From NCBI GenBank assembly GCA_006438735.1, contig RCZF01000004.1, positions 192,449 to 256,448 of the forward strand: DNA of 64,000 nucleotides, in the 5' to 3' direction. This document shows, piece by piece, positions 25,316-32,863 of the stretch; within the stretch, counting starts at the first letter, position 1; every line of letters begins with the position of its first letter. The position numbers and the translations under genes are program-made. The notes under the pieces are model-generated. The model did not search any database. It saw only the letters and a list, made by a program, of their open reading frames with translations, and was not told the DNA's origin. The stretch is from Sphingomonas koreensis. GTDB taxonomy: Bacteria > Pseudomonadota > Alphaproteobacteria > Sphingomonadales > Sphingomonadaceae.

Positions 25316-27862
25316 TCAGCCCTCGATTTTCGAGAAATCAGCGACGCCGTGCACCGCGTCGCGAACGCGTGCGAGCAACGCGAGACGGGCGGTGCGCTTG
25401 GCGGGATCGGGATCGTTCACGGTCACCTTTTCAAAGAACGCATCGATAGGCGCGCGAAGGCTGGCGAGCGCCGCCATCGCAGCTTCGAAATCTTCGCGCT
25501 CGACCGCGTCGGCGGCGGCGGGCGCGGCCGAATCCAACGCGTCGATCAGCGCAGCTTCCTCAATTTCGGGCGTGTAGGAAAGTGCTTTCTTACCTCCCCT
25601 CCCTGGAAGGGAGGGGCTGGGGGTGGGTTGGTTCTTCGAGGCGCGGTCGTGAGTCTCATCACCCACCCCCGACCCCTCCCTTGCAGGGAGGGGGGCAGAT
25701 TGGGCGCCCCACCCTTCCTTCTTCAGGATGTTCGCGGCGCGCTTGTAGCCGGCGAGCAGGTTGGCGCCGTCTTCGGTGGTGACGAAGGATTGCAGCGCAC
25801 GGACGCGCGCGAGGAGGCGGACGAGATCGTCCTCCCCGCCCAATGCGAACACCGCGTCGATCAGATCGTGCCGGACGCCGGCCTCGCGCTGCTGGACCTT
25901 GAGGCGGTCAAGTAGGAAAGCAATGACTTCGATGAAACTCGCCGCCTGCTCTCTATGCCTTTGCTGGACAGGAAGCGGTGCGTCAGGATCGCTTGGTATC
26001 TCTGGCTTAGGCCAAATGTCTTCAAGCACCAATCTCGCGATGGTTGGATCAGTAATTTGTTGCAGAACTGGAGCCATTTGCGCCGCGATGGCATCTCTCT
26101 GACTATATATCTGCTGCTCGATGACATCGAACATCGCGATGGCAAGCACATGAACCAAATTAGCCCTGATGCCCTGTTCAACGATAATTCGATCAATCGC
26201 GATACCAGCTCTGCGGAGCGCAAAAGGATCCTTGGAACCCGTTGGCTTTTCCTGAATTAGGAAAAACGCCACTAATGTATCCAGCTTATCCGCCAAACTC
26301 ACCGCCACCGTAACCGGCGCGGTGGGCACCTCGTCGCCCTGGCCGACCGGCTTGTAGTGATCGCGGATCGCCGCGGCGACCGCCGGGTGCTCGCCTTGCG
26401 CGGCGGCGTAATAGCCGCCCATCAGGCCCTGCAGCTCGGGGAACTCGCCGACCATGCCGGTGACGAGATCGGCCTTGGCGAGACGCGCCGCGCGTTCGGC
26501 GAGGGCGGCGAGGCGCTCTCGATCCTCCCCTGGCAGGGGAGGGGGACCGTCAGCCGCAGGCTGGTGGTGGAGGGGTGTCCCGCTATCGTGGGGGGCATAC
26601 CCCTCCGTCGCGCTACGCGCGCCACCTCCCCTTGCAGGGGAGGATGGGATGATCCCCTCCTCGACCAGCCACCTGGCCAGCTTGGCGACACGATCGACCT
26701 TGTCCGCCACCGTGCCCAATTTCTCGTGGAAGACGATCTGGCCGAGCTTCTGGGCCTGCGCGTCGAGCGGCATTTTCAGATCGGTGTCGTAGAAGAATTT
26801 GGCGTCGGCGAGCCGCGCGGCCAGCACCTTGCGGTTGCCCTCGACGATCTTCGCGCCGCCGTCCGCCGCGGCGATATTGGCGGTGCAGATGAAGGCGTTG
26901 GCCAGCCCTCCCCTCCCTGACAGGGAGGGGCTGGGGGTGGGTTGGGCCTTCGAGGAACGGTCCTGAGCCTCAGGACCCACCCCCGGCCCCTCCCTTCCAG
27001 GGAGGGGAGCAGGTTCACGGCAGACGAAATATTTCTGGTTCACGCGTGCGGTGAGCTGGATCACCTCGGGCGGCACGTCGAGGAAGGCTTCGTCGAAGCG
27101 GCCGAGCAGCGGCACCGGCCATTCGGTGAGGCCGGCATTCTCGGCGACCAGGCCTTCGTCCTCGATCAGTTCTAGCCGCGCGTCGGCGGCGAGTTTGCTC
27201 GCGGCGTCGCGGATGATCGTGGCGCGCTCATCCTGATCGACGATGACGTGGCAGGCGCGCAGTTTCTCGACATAATCGGCGGCCGAGCCGATCGTGATCG
27301 CGCCCGGATGGTGGAAGCGGTGGCCGAGTGTCGCGGACCCGCTGGCGATGCCGGCGATTTCAAAGGGCACGACGCCTTCGCCGAGCAGGGCGACGATCCC
27401 TTGCAGCGGGCGGACCCAGCGCAGGCTTTCGGCGCTGGCGGACGCGTCGCCCCAGCGCATCGATTTGGGCCAGGGGAATTGGCGGACCATCGCCGGAATC
27501 ACCTCGGCGAGGACATCCGCCGTCTTACGGCCGGGCTTGTCGACCACCGCGAACCACACGCCGTCGCGGTCTTCGAGCTGGCCTTGGGTCAGGCCGGTCT
27601 TGCGCAGGAAGCCTTCGAGCGCCTGCGGTGGGGCCGAGCTACGCGGGCCTTTGGTTTCTTCCGACACGGCGGCGGTTTCGAGCGGCAGATCGCGCGCGAT
27701 CAGCGCGAGGCGGCGCGGGGTGGCGTAGGTGACGAGCGCGGCGGCCTTGAGCCCGGCCTTGCCGAGCTCGGTGGCGAACAGCCGCGCAAGATCCTCGCGC
27801 GCCTTCGCCTGCATCCGCGCGGGGATCTCCTCCGAGCGGAGTTCGAGGAGGAAATCGGTCAT
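25316..27862 (-). CDS. glyS: Glycyl-tRNA synthetase beta subunit carrying repeat insertions
   Basis: An 848-residue beta subunit, about 120-150 residues longer than I would expect for alphaproteobacterial relatives. It starts at ATG 27862 (MTDFLLELRSEEIP, conserved). Core motifs are intact: QKYF near residue 275, FHEKLGTVADKV, KADLVTGMVGEFPELQG, GSKDPFALRR near 535, FLLDRLKVQQREAGVRHDL, and the C-terminal anticodon-binding region FEKVTVNDPDPAKR. Extra length comes from three in-frame insertions of palindromic repeats (about residues 286-319, 406-447 and 723-757) and from a low-GC segment (about 528-650). With glyQ it forms the alpha2beta2 enzyme that charges tRNA-Gly. Confidence 0.94.
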   Translation of the reverse strand: MTDFLLELRSEEIPARMQAKAREDLARLFATELGKAGLKAAALVTYATPRRLALIARDLPLETAAVSEETKGPRSSAPPQALEGFLRKTGLTQGQLEDRDGVWFAVVDKPGRKTADVLAEVIPAMVRQFPWPKSMRWGDASASAESLRWVRPLQGIVALLGEGVVPFEIAGIASGSATLGHRFHHPGAITIGSAADYVEKLRACHVIVDQDERATIIRDAASKLAADARLELIEDEGLVAENAGLTEWPVPLLGRFDEAFLDVPPEVIQLTARVNQKYFVCREPAPLPGREGPGVGPEAQDRSSKAQPTPSPSLSGRGGLANAFICTANIAAADGGAKIVEGNRKVLAARLADAKFFYDTDLKMPLDAQAQKLGQIVFHEKLGTVADKVDRVAKLARWLVEEGIIPSSPARGGGARSATEGYAPHDSGTPLHHQPAADGPPPLPGEDRERLAALAERAARLAKADLVTGMVGEFPELQGLMGGYYAAAQGEHPAVAAAIRDHYKPVGQGDEVPTAPVTVAVSLADKLDTLVAFFLIQEKPTGSKDPFALRRAGIAIDRIIVEQGIRANLVHVLAIAMFDVIEQQIYSQRDAIAAQMAPVLQQITDPTIARLVLEDIWPKPEIPSDPDAPLPVQQRHREQAASFIEVIAFLLDRLKVQQREAGVRHDLIDAVFALGGEDDLVRLLARVRALQSFVTTEDGANLLAGYKRAANILKKEGWGAQSAPLPAREGSGVGDETHDRASKNQPTPSPSLPGRGGKKALSYTPEIEEAALIDALDSAAPAAADAVEREDFEAAMAALASLRAPIDAFFEKVTVNDPDPAKRTARLALLARVRDAVHGVADFSKIEG
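25593..25695. repeat. Type B palindromic repeat inside glyS (third insertion)
   Basis: An inverted repeat with outer stems CCCTCCCTGGAAGGGAGGGG and CCCTCCCTTGCAGGGAGGGG and an inner pair GGGGGTGGGTT / ACCCACCCCC. It lies within the glyS frame and is translated as APLPAREGSGVGDETHD... up to SLPGRGGKK, between the ILKKEGWG helix end and ALSYTPEIEE. It contains no stop in the glyS frame. Confidence 0.9.
25915..26285. other. Low-GC, probably recombinant segment inside glyS
   Basis: GC content falls to roughly 45-50% across this stretch by direct count of two 60-base blocks, against about two thirds in the flanks. Codon choice also changes (many A/T-ending codons). The glyS frame stays open throughout. 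It encodes the segment from GSKDPFALRR through an unusually long region (VIEQQIYSQRDAIAAQMAP..., WPKPEIPSDPD) to SFIEVIAFLLDRLKVQQ. Confidence 0.7.
26523..26645. repeat. Type A palindromic repeat inside glyS (second insertion)
   Basis: Outer stems TCCTCCCCTGGCAGGGGAGG and CCTCCCCTTGCAGGGGAGGA enclose GGAGGGGTGTCCC...CATACCCCTCC. It is translated in glyS as [19 protein letters not shown]...PPPLPGEDRE, between KLARWLVEEG and RLAALAERAARLAK. Relatives of the same type are intergenic at 27868-27986 and 53799-53914. Confidence 0.9.
26906..27008. repeat. Type B palindromic repeat inside glyS (first insertion)
   Basis: Outer stems CCCTCCCTGACAGGGAGGGG and CCCTCCCTTCCAGGGAGGGG with inner GGGGGTGGGTTG / CCCACCCCCGG. 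It is translated in glyS as APLPGREGPGVGPEAQDRSS...SLSGRGGLAN, between QKYFVCREP and AFICTANIAAADGG. It resembles the copy at 25593-25695. Confidence 0.9.
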
Positions 27863-27867
27863 TTTGC

Positions 27868-27986
27868 ATCCTCCCCTGCAAGGGGAGGTGTCAGCCGGCA
27901 CGGCTGACGGAGGGGTGTCGCGCTATCGAGGCGGTGACACCCCTCCACCATGCTGCGCATGGTCCCCTTCCCCTTGCAGGGGAGGA
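27868..27986. repeat. Type A palindromic repeat between glyQ and glyS
   Basis: Stems TCCTCCCCTGCAAGGGGAGG and CCCCTTGCAGGGGAGGA with an inner GGAGGGGTGTCGC...GACACCCCTCC pair. It lies in the 139-base gap between the glyQ stop and the glyS start, starting six bases upstream of the glyS ATG. It may affect glyS translation or differential mRNA stability in the operon. Confidence 0.88.
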
Positions 27987-28001
27987 TTTGGAAGCCGAAA
28001 A

Positions 28002-28868
28002 TCACGCCGCCCACCCGTTCTTTTCCATCCACGCCTGGCAGCTGCCCTTCGCGAGATCGCGCACCCGGCCCATATAGGCCTGGCGCTCGGCGACCGAGAT
28101 CACGCCCCGCGCCTGGAGCAGGTTGAAGACGTGGCTCGCCTTGATCGCCTGTTCGCAAGCGGGAATCGGGAGTTGCGCCGCGAGGCTGTTTTCGCATTCG
28201 GCGACGTGCTTGCGGAAGGCATCGAACAGGCTGTCGGTGTCCGCCACCTCGAAATTCCAGGTGCTCATCTCGACTTCGTTCTCGAGGAACACGTCGCCGT
28301 AGCTCACGCCGGCGTCGTTGAAGGCGAGATCGTAGACGCTGTCTTTGTTCTGGATATACATCGCCAGCCGCTCGAGCCCGTAGGTCAGCTCGCCCGCGAC
28401 GGGCTTCATGTCGAAGCCGCCCATCTGCTGGAAATAGGTGAACTGCGTCACCTCCATGCCGTCGCACCACACCTCCCAGCCGAGCCCCCAGGCGCCGAGC
28501 GTGGGCGATTCCCAATCGTCCTCGACGAAACGGATGTCGTGGTGGAGGAAATCGATCCCGATCGCCGCGAGGCTGCCGAGATAGAGTTCCTGCAGGTCGG
28601 CGGGGCTCGGTTTCAGGATCACCTGATATTGATAATAATGCTGCAGCCGGTTGGGATTCTTGCCGTAGCGGCCATCCGTGGGCCGGCGGCACGGCTGGAC
28701 GAAGGCGGCGTTCCACGGGTTCGGCCCCAGCGCGCGCAGCGTCGTCGCCGGGTGGAAGGTGCCCGCGCCCATTTCCATGTCGTAGGGCTGCAGGATCAGG
28801 CAGCCGCGATCGCTCCAATAATTATGGAGCGTCAGGATCATGCGCTGGAAGCTGAGCGGCTTGGTCAA
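28002..28868 (-). CDS. glyQ: Glycyl-tRNA synthetase alpha subunit
   Basis: About 288 residues from a probable TTG start at 28868 (reads [18 protein letters not shown], matching the family N-terminus). The open frame extends to another TTG at 28934, which would add 22 residues. No ATG is available at the normal start. Motifs for this class II synthetase are [44 protein letters not shown] (broken here for length) and [12 protein letters not shown]. It catalyses glycine activation together with GlyS. A palindromic repeat separates it from glyS downstream. Confidence 0.95.
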   Translation of the reverse strand: MTKPLSFQRMILTLHNYWSDRGCLILQPYDMEMGAGTFHPATTLRALGPNPWNAAFVQPCRRPTDGRYGKNPNRLQHYYQYQVILKPSPADLQELYLGSLAAIGIDFLHHDIRFVEDDWESPTLGAWGLGWEVWCDGMEVTQFTYFQQMGGFDMKPVAGELTYGLERLAMYIQNKDSVYDLAFNDAGVSYGDVFLENEVEMSTWNFEVADTDSLFDAFRKHVAECENSLAAQLPIPACEQAIKASHVFNLLQARGVISVAERQAYMGRVRDLAKGSCQAWMEKNGWAA

Positions 28869-28947
28869 GGGAGGAGCCTGTTGCGGTGCGGTAATCTCGC
28901 GGGTGGCCTTGCCGGAAGGGAGGCGCGGAATCAAGCAAACCGCCTTA

Positions 28948-29026
28948 TGTCAGCCGTCACTGATAAAATGTCAGGCGTTATTGACATAGTCACGACTCGC
29001 TGTCATTTAGTCATGGTCACCTGACA
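28948..29026. promoter_or_regulatory. TGTCA/TGACA operator-like array before the XRE regulator gene
   Basis: Between glyQ and the XRE gene, TGTCA occurs at 28948, 28969 and 29001 and its complement TGACA at 28982 and 29022. TGTCA at 28969 and TGACA at 28982 form an inverted repeat with an 8-base spacer. Steps of 21 and 32 bases between sites match two and three helical turns. TTGACA at 28981-28986 could also serve as a -35 box. This looks like a multi-site operator, probably for the XRE protein itself. Confidence 0.55.
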
Positions 29027-29068
29027 TTGAGCCGGGCGACGCCGGGGAGCGACGAGGTGTATGTCGAC

Positions 29069-29272
29069 ATGAAGAACCGGCTCAAGGTGCTGCGCGCCGA
29101 ACGCGACTGGAGCCAGGCGGAGCTCGCCGGGCGGCTCGATGTCTCGCGCCAGGCGGTCAACGCGATCGAGACGGGGAAATATGATCCGTCGCTGCCGCTG
29201 GCATTCCGGATCGCGCGGCTGTTCGACCAGCATATCGAGGAGATTTTCGATGACGAGCATGGCGATGACTGA
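29069..29272 (+). CDS. Small XRE-family helix-turn-helix regulator
   Basis: A 67-residue protein that is almost only a helix-turn-helix: LRAERDWSQAELAGRLDVSRQAVNAIETGKYDPSLPLAFRIA, in which WSQAELAGRL and VSRQAVNAIE are the two HTH helices. The ending LFDQHIEEIFDDE is the usual end of this YozG/Cro-like type, which is typically autoregulatory and encoded beside membrane proteins. Start at ATG 29069; a GTG at 29057 with GGGGAG upstream is an alternative. The gene overlaps the next one by 23 bases, so the two are coupled. Confidence 0.88.
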   Translation: MKNRLKVLRAERDWSQAELAGRLDVSRQAVNAIETGKYDPSLPLAFRIARLFDQHIEEIFDDEHGDD

Positions 29273-29660
29273 AGCCGATTGGGGCGCGCAGCGCGAAGCG
29301 GCTCGACGCCGGCTGCGCTGGATGGCGGGCGGCGTGATGGCCGTGGCGGCAGGGTTTTTCATCTGGCTTGTGCCGGATGATGCCAGCCCCGCTTCCGACA
29401 CCACGCGGCTGCTGAGCGCGGCCGCGTTCCTCGCGTTCGTTTTGCTGGGCGCATTCATGGCGAGGCGCTGGAGTGACGAAATCGAGCGGCGGCGATTGAT
29501 CAGCACCCTCGCAGTGATTGGCTTCGCCTCGTTTTTGCTCACGCCGCTCGCCGGCATGCTGGCGCCCGTCGTCCCGATTGCCAACCCGGTCCTGGTGGCC
29601 TGGACCGTATCGCTCGCCGCCGGCCTGGCGATGCGGATCGGCCAGCGCGTGCGCGCCTGA
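29250..29660 (+). CDS. Four-span membrane protein in the XRE cassette
   Basis: A 136-residue protein. The ATG at 29250 is preceded by GAGGAGATTTTCG, which gives a strong ribosome site inside the end of the XRE gene. After a charged N-terminus (REAARRRLRW) there are four hydrophobic spans, around GGVMAVAAGFFIWLV, LLSAAAFLAFVLLGAF, ISTLAVIGFASFLLTPL and VLVAWTVSLAAGLAM. No family is recognised. XRE regulators of this small type are often paired with DUF2178-like membrane proteins, which would fit the size, but I cannot confirm it. Confidence 0.7.
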   Translation: MTSMAMTEADWGAQREAARRRLRWMAGGVMAVAAGFFIWLVPDDASPASDTTRLLSAAAFLAFVLLGAFMARRWSDEIERRRLISTLAVIGFASFLLTPLAGMLAPVVPIANPVLVAWTVSLAAGLAMRIGQRVRA

Positions 29661-29693
29661 CAGATCACAGACAGCATTCCGAGGAGATTTTCG

Positions 29694-30122
29694 ATGATGC
29701 GCATGACAATGGAGGACCGCTCGGGCGTCGAACGGCTGCGCGCGCGGGAGCGGCGGCGGTGGATGATCGTCGCGGGCGCGGTACTACTGATCGTCTTCGA
29801 CCTGATCTTCATGTGGACGACCGGCAATCTACCGCGCGACCTGGGCCATCTCCCGCCCGACCTCGCCAACGGCTTGGCGACGGGGATGCTGACCGGCGCG
29901 GCGATTTGCCTGTTCCGCATCCTGCGCACGGAATGCGACGAGCATGAAATTCGGGCGCGGATGTTCGGCGCGCAGATGGCGTTCACGACATTTGCGATCG
30001 CGTATCCCGTGTGGGCGCTGTTCGCGCTCGGGGGCGTGCTGCCGCCGGTCAACGGTTTCGTGTTGTGGGCGGGCGCGATCGTCCTTTATCTTGGCGGCTT
30101 CCTCTGGCGAAAATATCGCTGA
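29694..30122 (+). CDS. Second membrane protein in the XRE cassette
   Basis: A 142-residue membrane protein with spans around MIVAGAVLLIVFDLIFMW, LATGMLTGAAICLFRIL, AQMAFTTFAIAYPVWALFAL and VLWAGAIVLYLGGFLW. The order of charged N-terminus followed by four spans resembles the protein before it. The initiation region GAGGAGATTTTCGATGA is also nearly identical to that of the upstream gene, which suggests duplication or gene conversion. The function is unknown. It ends 28 bases before the first TraB/GumN gene. Confidence 0.7.
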   Translation: MMRMTMEDRSGVERLRARERRRWMIVAGAVLLIVFDLIFMWTTGNLPRDLGHLPPDLANGLATGMLTGAAICLFRILRTECDEHEIRARMFGAQMAFTTFAIAYPVWALFALGGVLPPVNGFVLWAGAIVLYLGGFLWRKYR

Positions 30123-30150
30123 GCGCGCGACCGAAAAAAGGACATCCGGG

Positions 30151-31077
30151 ATGATCAAACACCTCTCCTCGCTGCTCGCCGGCGCCGCGCTGTTCGTCGG
30201 CGCCGCTGCGACCGCACAGACCGCGCCACCCTCTCCTGCCGCTGCCGCTCCCTCCTCCGCCGCGACGCAAGACGCCGATCCGGCGCTATGGGTGGTCAAG
30301 GACAAGGACACGACGATCTATCTGTTCGGCACCGTCCATGTGCTCAAGCCGGGGATGACATGGTTCGACGAGGCGGTGAAGAGCGCGTTCGACGCATCGG
30401 ACACGTTGGTGCTCGAGATGGTGATGCCCGACATGGCGGCGATGCAGGCGCTGGTCACCAAATTCGCGGTCAACAGCGATTCGAAGACGCTGACCGACAA
30501 GCTGCCCGCCGCCGATCGCGCCGCCTTCACCAGCGCGCTGACCGATCTCGGCGCGCCGGCCGGGGCGCTCGATCATTACGATCCGTGGTTCGCGGCGACC
30601 GAGCTGGCGCTGCTGCCGATCATGAAGCTCGGCTACAATCCCGCCAACGGCCCCGAGGCGGTGTTGACCGCGGCGGCCAAGGCGGCGGGCAAGCCGGTGG
30701 CCGGGCTGGAAACCCCCGAACAGCAGCTCGGCTATCTCGACGGCTTGCCCGAAGACGCGCAGATCACCTTCCTCGACCAGACGGTGAAGGACATTCCCAA
30801 GGCAAGCGCCGAGATCGACGCGATGGTCGCGGACTGGGCGAAGGGCGATCCCGACGCGCTGGCCAAGATCATGAACGACGATCTGACGATGTCGGCTGCG
30901 CTCAAGAAAACGCTGCTGACCGATCGCAACGCGCGCTGGGCCGACTGGATCGCGACGCGGATGAAGACCCCGGGCACGGTGTTCATCGCGGTCGGCGCGG
31001 GGCATCTGGCGGGCGCGGGCAGCGTGCAGAACGATCTCGCCAAACAGCATCTCAAGGCGACGCGGATCGCTTATTGA
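30151..31077 (+). CDS. TraB/GumN family protein, first of a tandem pair
   Basis: A 308-residue exported protein (signal peptide HLSSLLAGAALFVGAAATAQT). It has the family's conserved points: ALWVVKDKDTTIYLFGTVHVLKPG (the G-x-x-H motif), LVLEM, LLTDRNARWADWI near the C-terminus and IAVGAGHLAG. TraB/GumN/Tiki proteins form an EreA/ChaN-like metalloprotease-type fold, and some cut peptides. The substrate of bacterial GumN-like proteins is mostly unknown. AAAAGGA lies upstream of the ATG, and the stop overlaps the next start (TGATG). Confidence 0.88.
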   Translation: MIKHLSSLLAGAALFVGAAATAQTAPPSPAAAAPSSAATQDADPALWVVKDKDTTIYLFGTVHVLKPGMTWFDEAVKSAFDASDTLVLEMVMPDMAAMQALVTKFAVNSDSKTLTDKLPAADRAAFTSALTDLGAPAGALDHYDPWFAATELALLPIMKLGYNPANGPEAVLTAAAKAAGKPVAGLETPEQQLGYLDGLPEDAQITFLDQTVKDIPKASAEIDAMVADWAKGDPDALAKIMNDDLTMSAALKKTLLTDRNARWADWIATRMKTPGTVFIAVGAGHLAGAGSVQNDLAKQHLKATRIAY

Positions 31078-31952
31078 TGGCGCGCTGGCTGGCGCTGGCG
31101 CTGGCCGCAATCGGCGTGCTGAGCGCGTCGGCCTGCCACCGCGCGCCGACGATCGCCGCGCATCCGGCGCTGTGGCGCGTGCAGGACGGCGACACGACGA
31201 TCTGGCTGTTCGGCACGATCCACCTGTTGCCGGCGCGGGTCGCTTGGCAAACGCCGGCGGTGAAGCGCGCGATCGCGACAACGGACACGCTCGTCACGGA
31301 GATTCCCGATGGCAACCTCGCCAGCCAGGCGGCGACGTTCCTCAAGATCGCACGGGCGCCGGGCCTTTCTCCGGTGGTCACGCGCGTCCCCGCGGCGGCG
31401 CAATCGACGCTGCGCGCCGCGGCGGCGGCATCAGGGGTGCCCTTGGCGACGCTCGACGGGATGAAAAGCTGGGCGGCGGCGGTGGCGATCGCGGTGGGAT
31501 CGAGCCGCGCCGCCGACGCCTCGGTCGAAAACGGCGTCGAGACGCGGCTGTTCGCGGCCTTTGCCGGGCGACGGCAATTGGCGTTCGAGACGCTGGCCGG
31601 CCAGCTCGCGCTGTTCGATGCCCTACGCGAGGATCAGCAAAGGCTGCTGCTGGCGCGCAGCGCGTCTGAGGCGCTCTCGGCGAAGGCGAGCTATGCCGCG
31701 ACGCTCGACGCCTGGGCGGCCGGCAACGAGCGCCGCATCGCCGCCAGCTTCGATCCGACCTTTCGCGGCGCCCCGGCGCTCGAAGCGGCGTTGCTGACGA
31801 ATCGCAATGCGCATTTCGCGGGCTGGATCGCACGACGAATGGACACGCCGGGGAGCGTGCTGGTGGCCGTCGGCGCCGGCCATCTCGTCGGCCCGAAATC
31901 GGTGGTGGCGATGCTGCGCGTCAGGGGGCTGCGCGTCGAGCGCGTCGAATAA
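31077..31952 (+). CDS. TraB/GumN family lipoprotein, second of a tandem pair
   Basis: A 291-residue paralogue of the preceding protein. The N-terminus is a signal with a lipobox-like SASAC at about residues 16-20, so it is probably a lipoprotein whereas its partner is periplasmic. The conserved points are ALWRVQDGDTTIWLFGTIHLLP, LVTEIPDG, LLTNRNAHFAGWI and VAVGAGHLVG. The match to its neighbour is strongest at both ends and weak in the middle. The one-base TGA/ATG overlap suggests coupled translation and joint function. Confidence 0.87.
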   Translation: MARWLALALAAIGVLSASACHRAPTIAAHPALWRVQDGDTTIWLFGTIHLLPARVAWQTPAVKRAIATTDTLVTEIPDGNLASQAATFLKIARAPGLSPVVTRVPAAAQSTLRAAAAASGVPLATLDGMKSWAAAVAIAVGSSRAADASVENGVETRLFAAFAGRRQLAFETLAGQLALFDALREDQQRLLLARSASEALSAKASYAATLDAWAAGNERRIAASFDPTFRGAPALEAALLTNRNAHFAGWIARRMDTPGSVLVAVGAGHLVGPKSVVAMLRVRGLRVERVE

Positions 31953-31983
31953 CCGTTGCGTTGTTGATCCGCAGTCCCGAGCC

Positions 31984-32012
31984 TTGCCTCACGCGCACGC
32001 TTCACCTATAGC
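31984..32012 (+). promoter_or_regulatory. Probable promoter of rplY
   Basis: TTGCCT at 31984-31989 and TATAGC at 32007-32012 with a 17-base spacer. The gene start at 32084 leaves a leader of about 65 bases. No binding-protein motif is obvious in the leader. Confidence 0.4.
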
Positions 32013-32083
32013 GCCGCGCTTCCGGTCATGGTCATCCCTGGAGGCGTGGCCGGAGACGAACCAACGCTTTTCGGAGATAGAGC

Positions 32084-32746
32084 ATGAGCGATCAACTGAC
32101 GCTCGCTGCCGAGACGCGTGATCGGGTTGGCAAGGGAGCCTCCCGTTCGCTGCGTCGCCAAGGCCGCGTGCCCGCCGTCATTTACGGCAACAACGAAGAC
32201 CCCACGTCCGTTCACGTCGAGGAAAAGGCGCTCATCAAGCTGTTGATGACCGGCCATTTCACCAACTCGGTGGTGATGGTCGATGTCGGCGGCAAGCCCG
32301 CCCGCACGCTGCCCAAGGACGTCGCCTTCGATCCCGTGAGCGACCGGCCGGTGCATGTCGATTTCCTGCGCATCTCCGAACACGCCAAGGTGCACGTCAA
32401 CGTGCCAGTCCACTTCACCAATGAGGACAAGGCGCCCGGCATCAAGCGCGGCGGCGTGCTCAACGTCGTTCGCCACGAGCTCGAGCTGGTGGTCGATGCG
32501 GCGCAGATCCCGGACGAGATCGAAGTCTCGCTCGAGGGCCTCGAAGTCGGCGATTCGGTCCACATTTCCAACGTGACGCTGCCGAAGGGCGCCGAATCGG
32601 CGATCGACGACCGCGACTTCACCATCGCGACGATCGTCGCCCCGTCGGCGCTCAAGTCGAGCGAAGGCGATAGCGATACCGAGGCTGCGGCAGAACCCGC
32701 CGCTGACGAGGTTCCGGCGAGCGAACAGTCGGACGACGACGCCTGA
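32084..32746 (+). CDS. rplY: 50S ribosomal protein L25/Ctc family
   Basis: A 220-residue protein of the long Ctc type: an L25 domain that binds 5S rRNA (about 1-95; [29 protein letters not shown]) followed by a beta-rich C-terminal domain and a disordered acidic tail (about 190-220). CGGAG lies upstream of the ATG. It is followed by a palindromic repeat and pth, the usual rplY-pth order in proteobacteria. Confidence 0.95.
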   Translation: MSDQLTLAAETRDRVGKGASRSLRRQGRVPAVIYGNNEDPTSVHVEEKALIKLLMTGHFTNSVVMVDVGGKPARTLPKDVAFDPVSDRPVHVDFLRISEHAKVHVNVPVHFTNEDKAPGIKRGGVLNVVRHELELVVDAAQIPDEIEVSLEGLEVGDSVHISNVTLPKGAESAIDDRDFTIATIVAPSALKSSEGDSDTEAAAEPAADEVPASEQSDDDA

Positions 32747-32756
32747 CAGTAAAAGC

Positions 32757-32854
32757 CCTCTCTCCCTCGGGGAGAGGGTTGGGAGAGGGGGAATAAACGG
32801 GCGGCGGTGCTTCACTGCCCCTCTCCCCAACCCTCTCCCCTGAAGGGGAGAGGG
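32757..32854. repeat. Palindromic repeat, type C, between rplY and pth
   Basis: An inverted repeat with stems CCCTCTCTCCCTCGGGGAGA and CTCTCCCCTGAAGGGGAGAG and an inner pair GGGTTGGGAGAGGGG / CCCCTCTCCCCAACCC. It ends about ten bases before the pth start and so provides part of the pth ribosome-binding region (GGGAG). It can fold into one long hairpin or two short ones. Confidence 0.85.
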
Positions 32855-32863
32855 AGATTGGTG

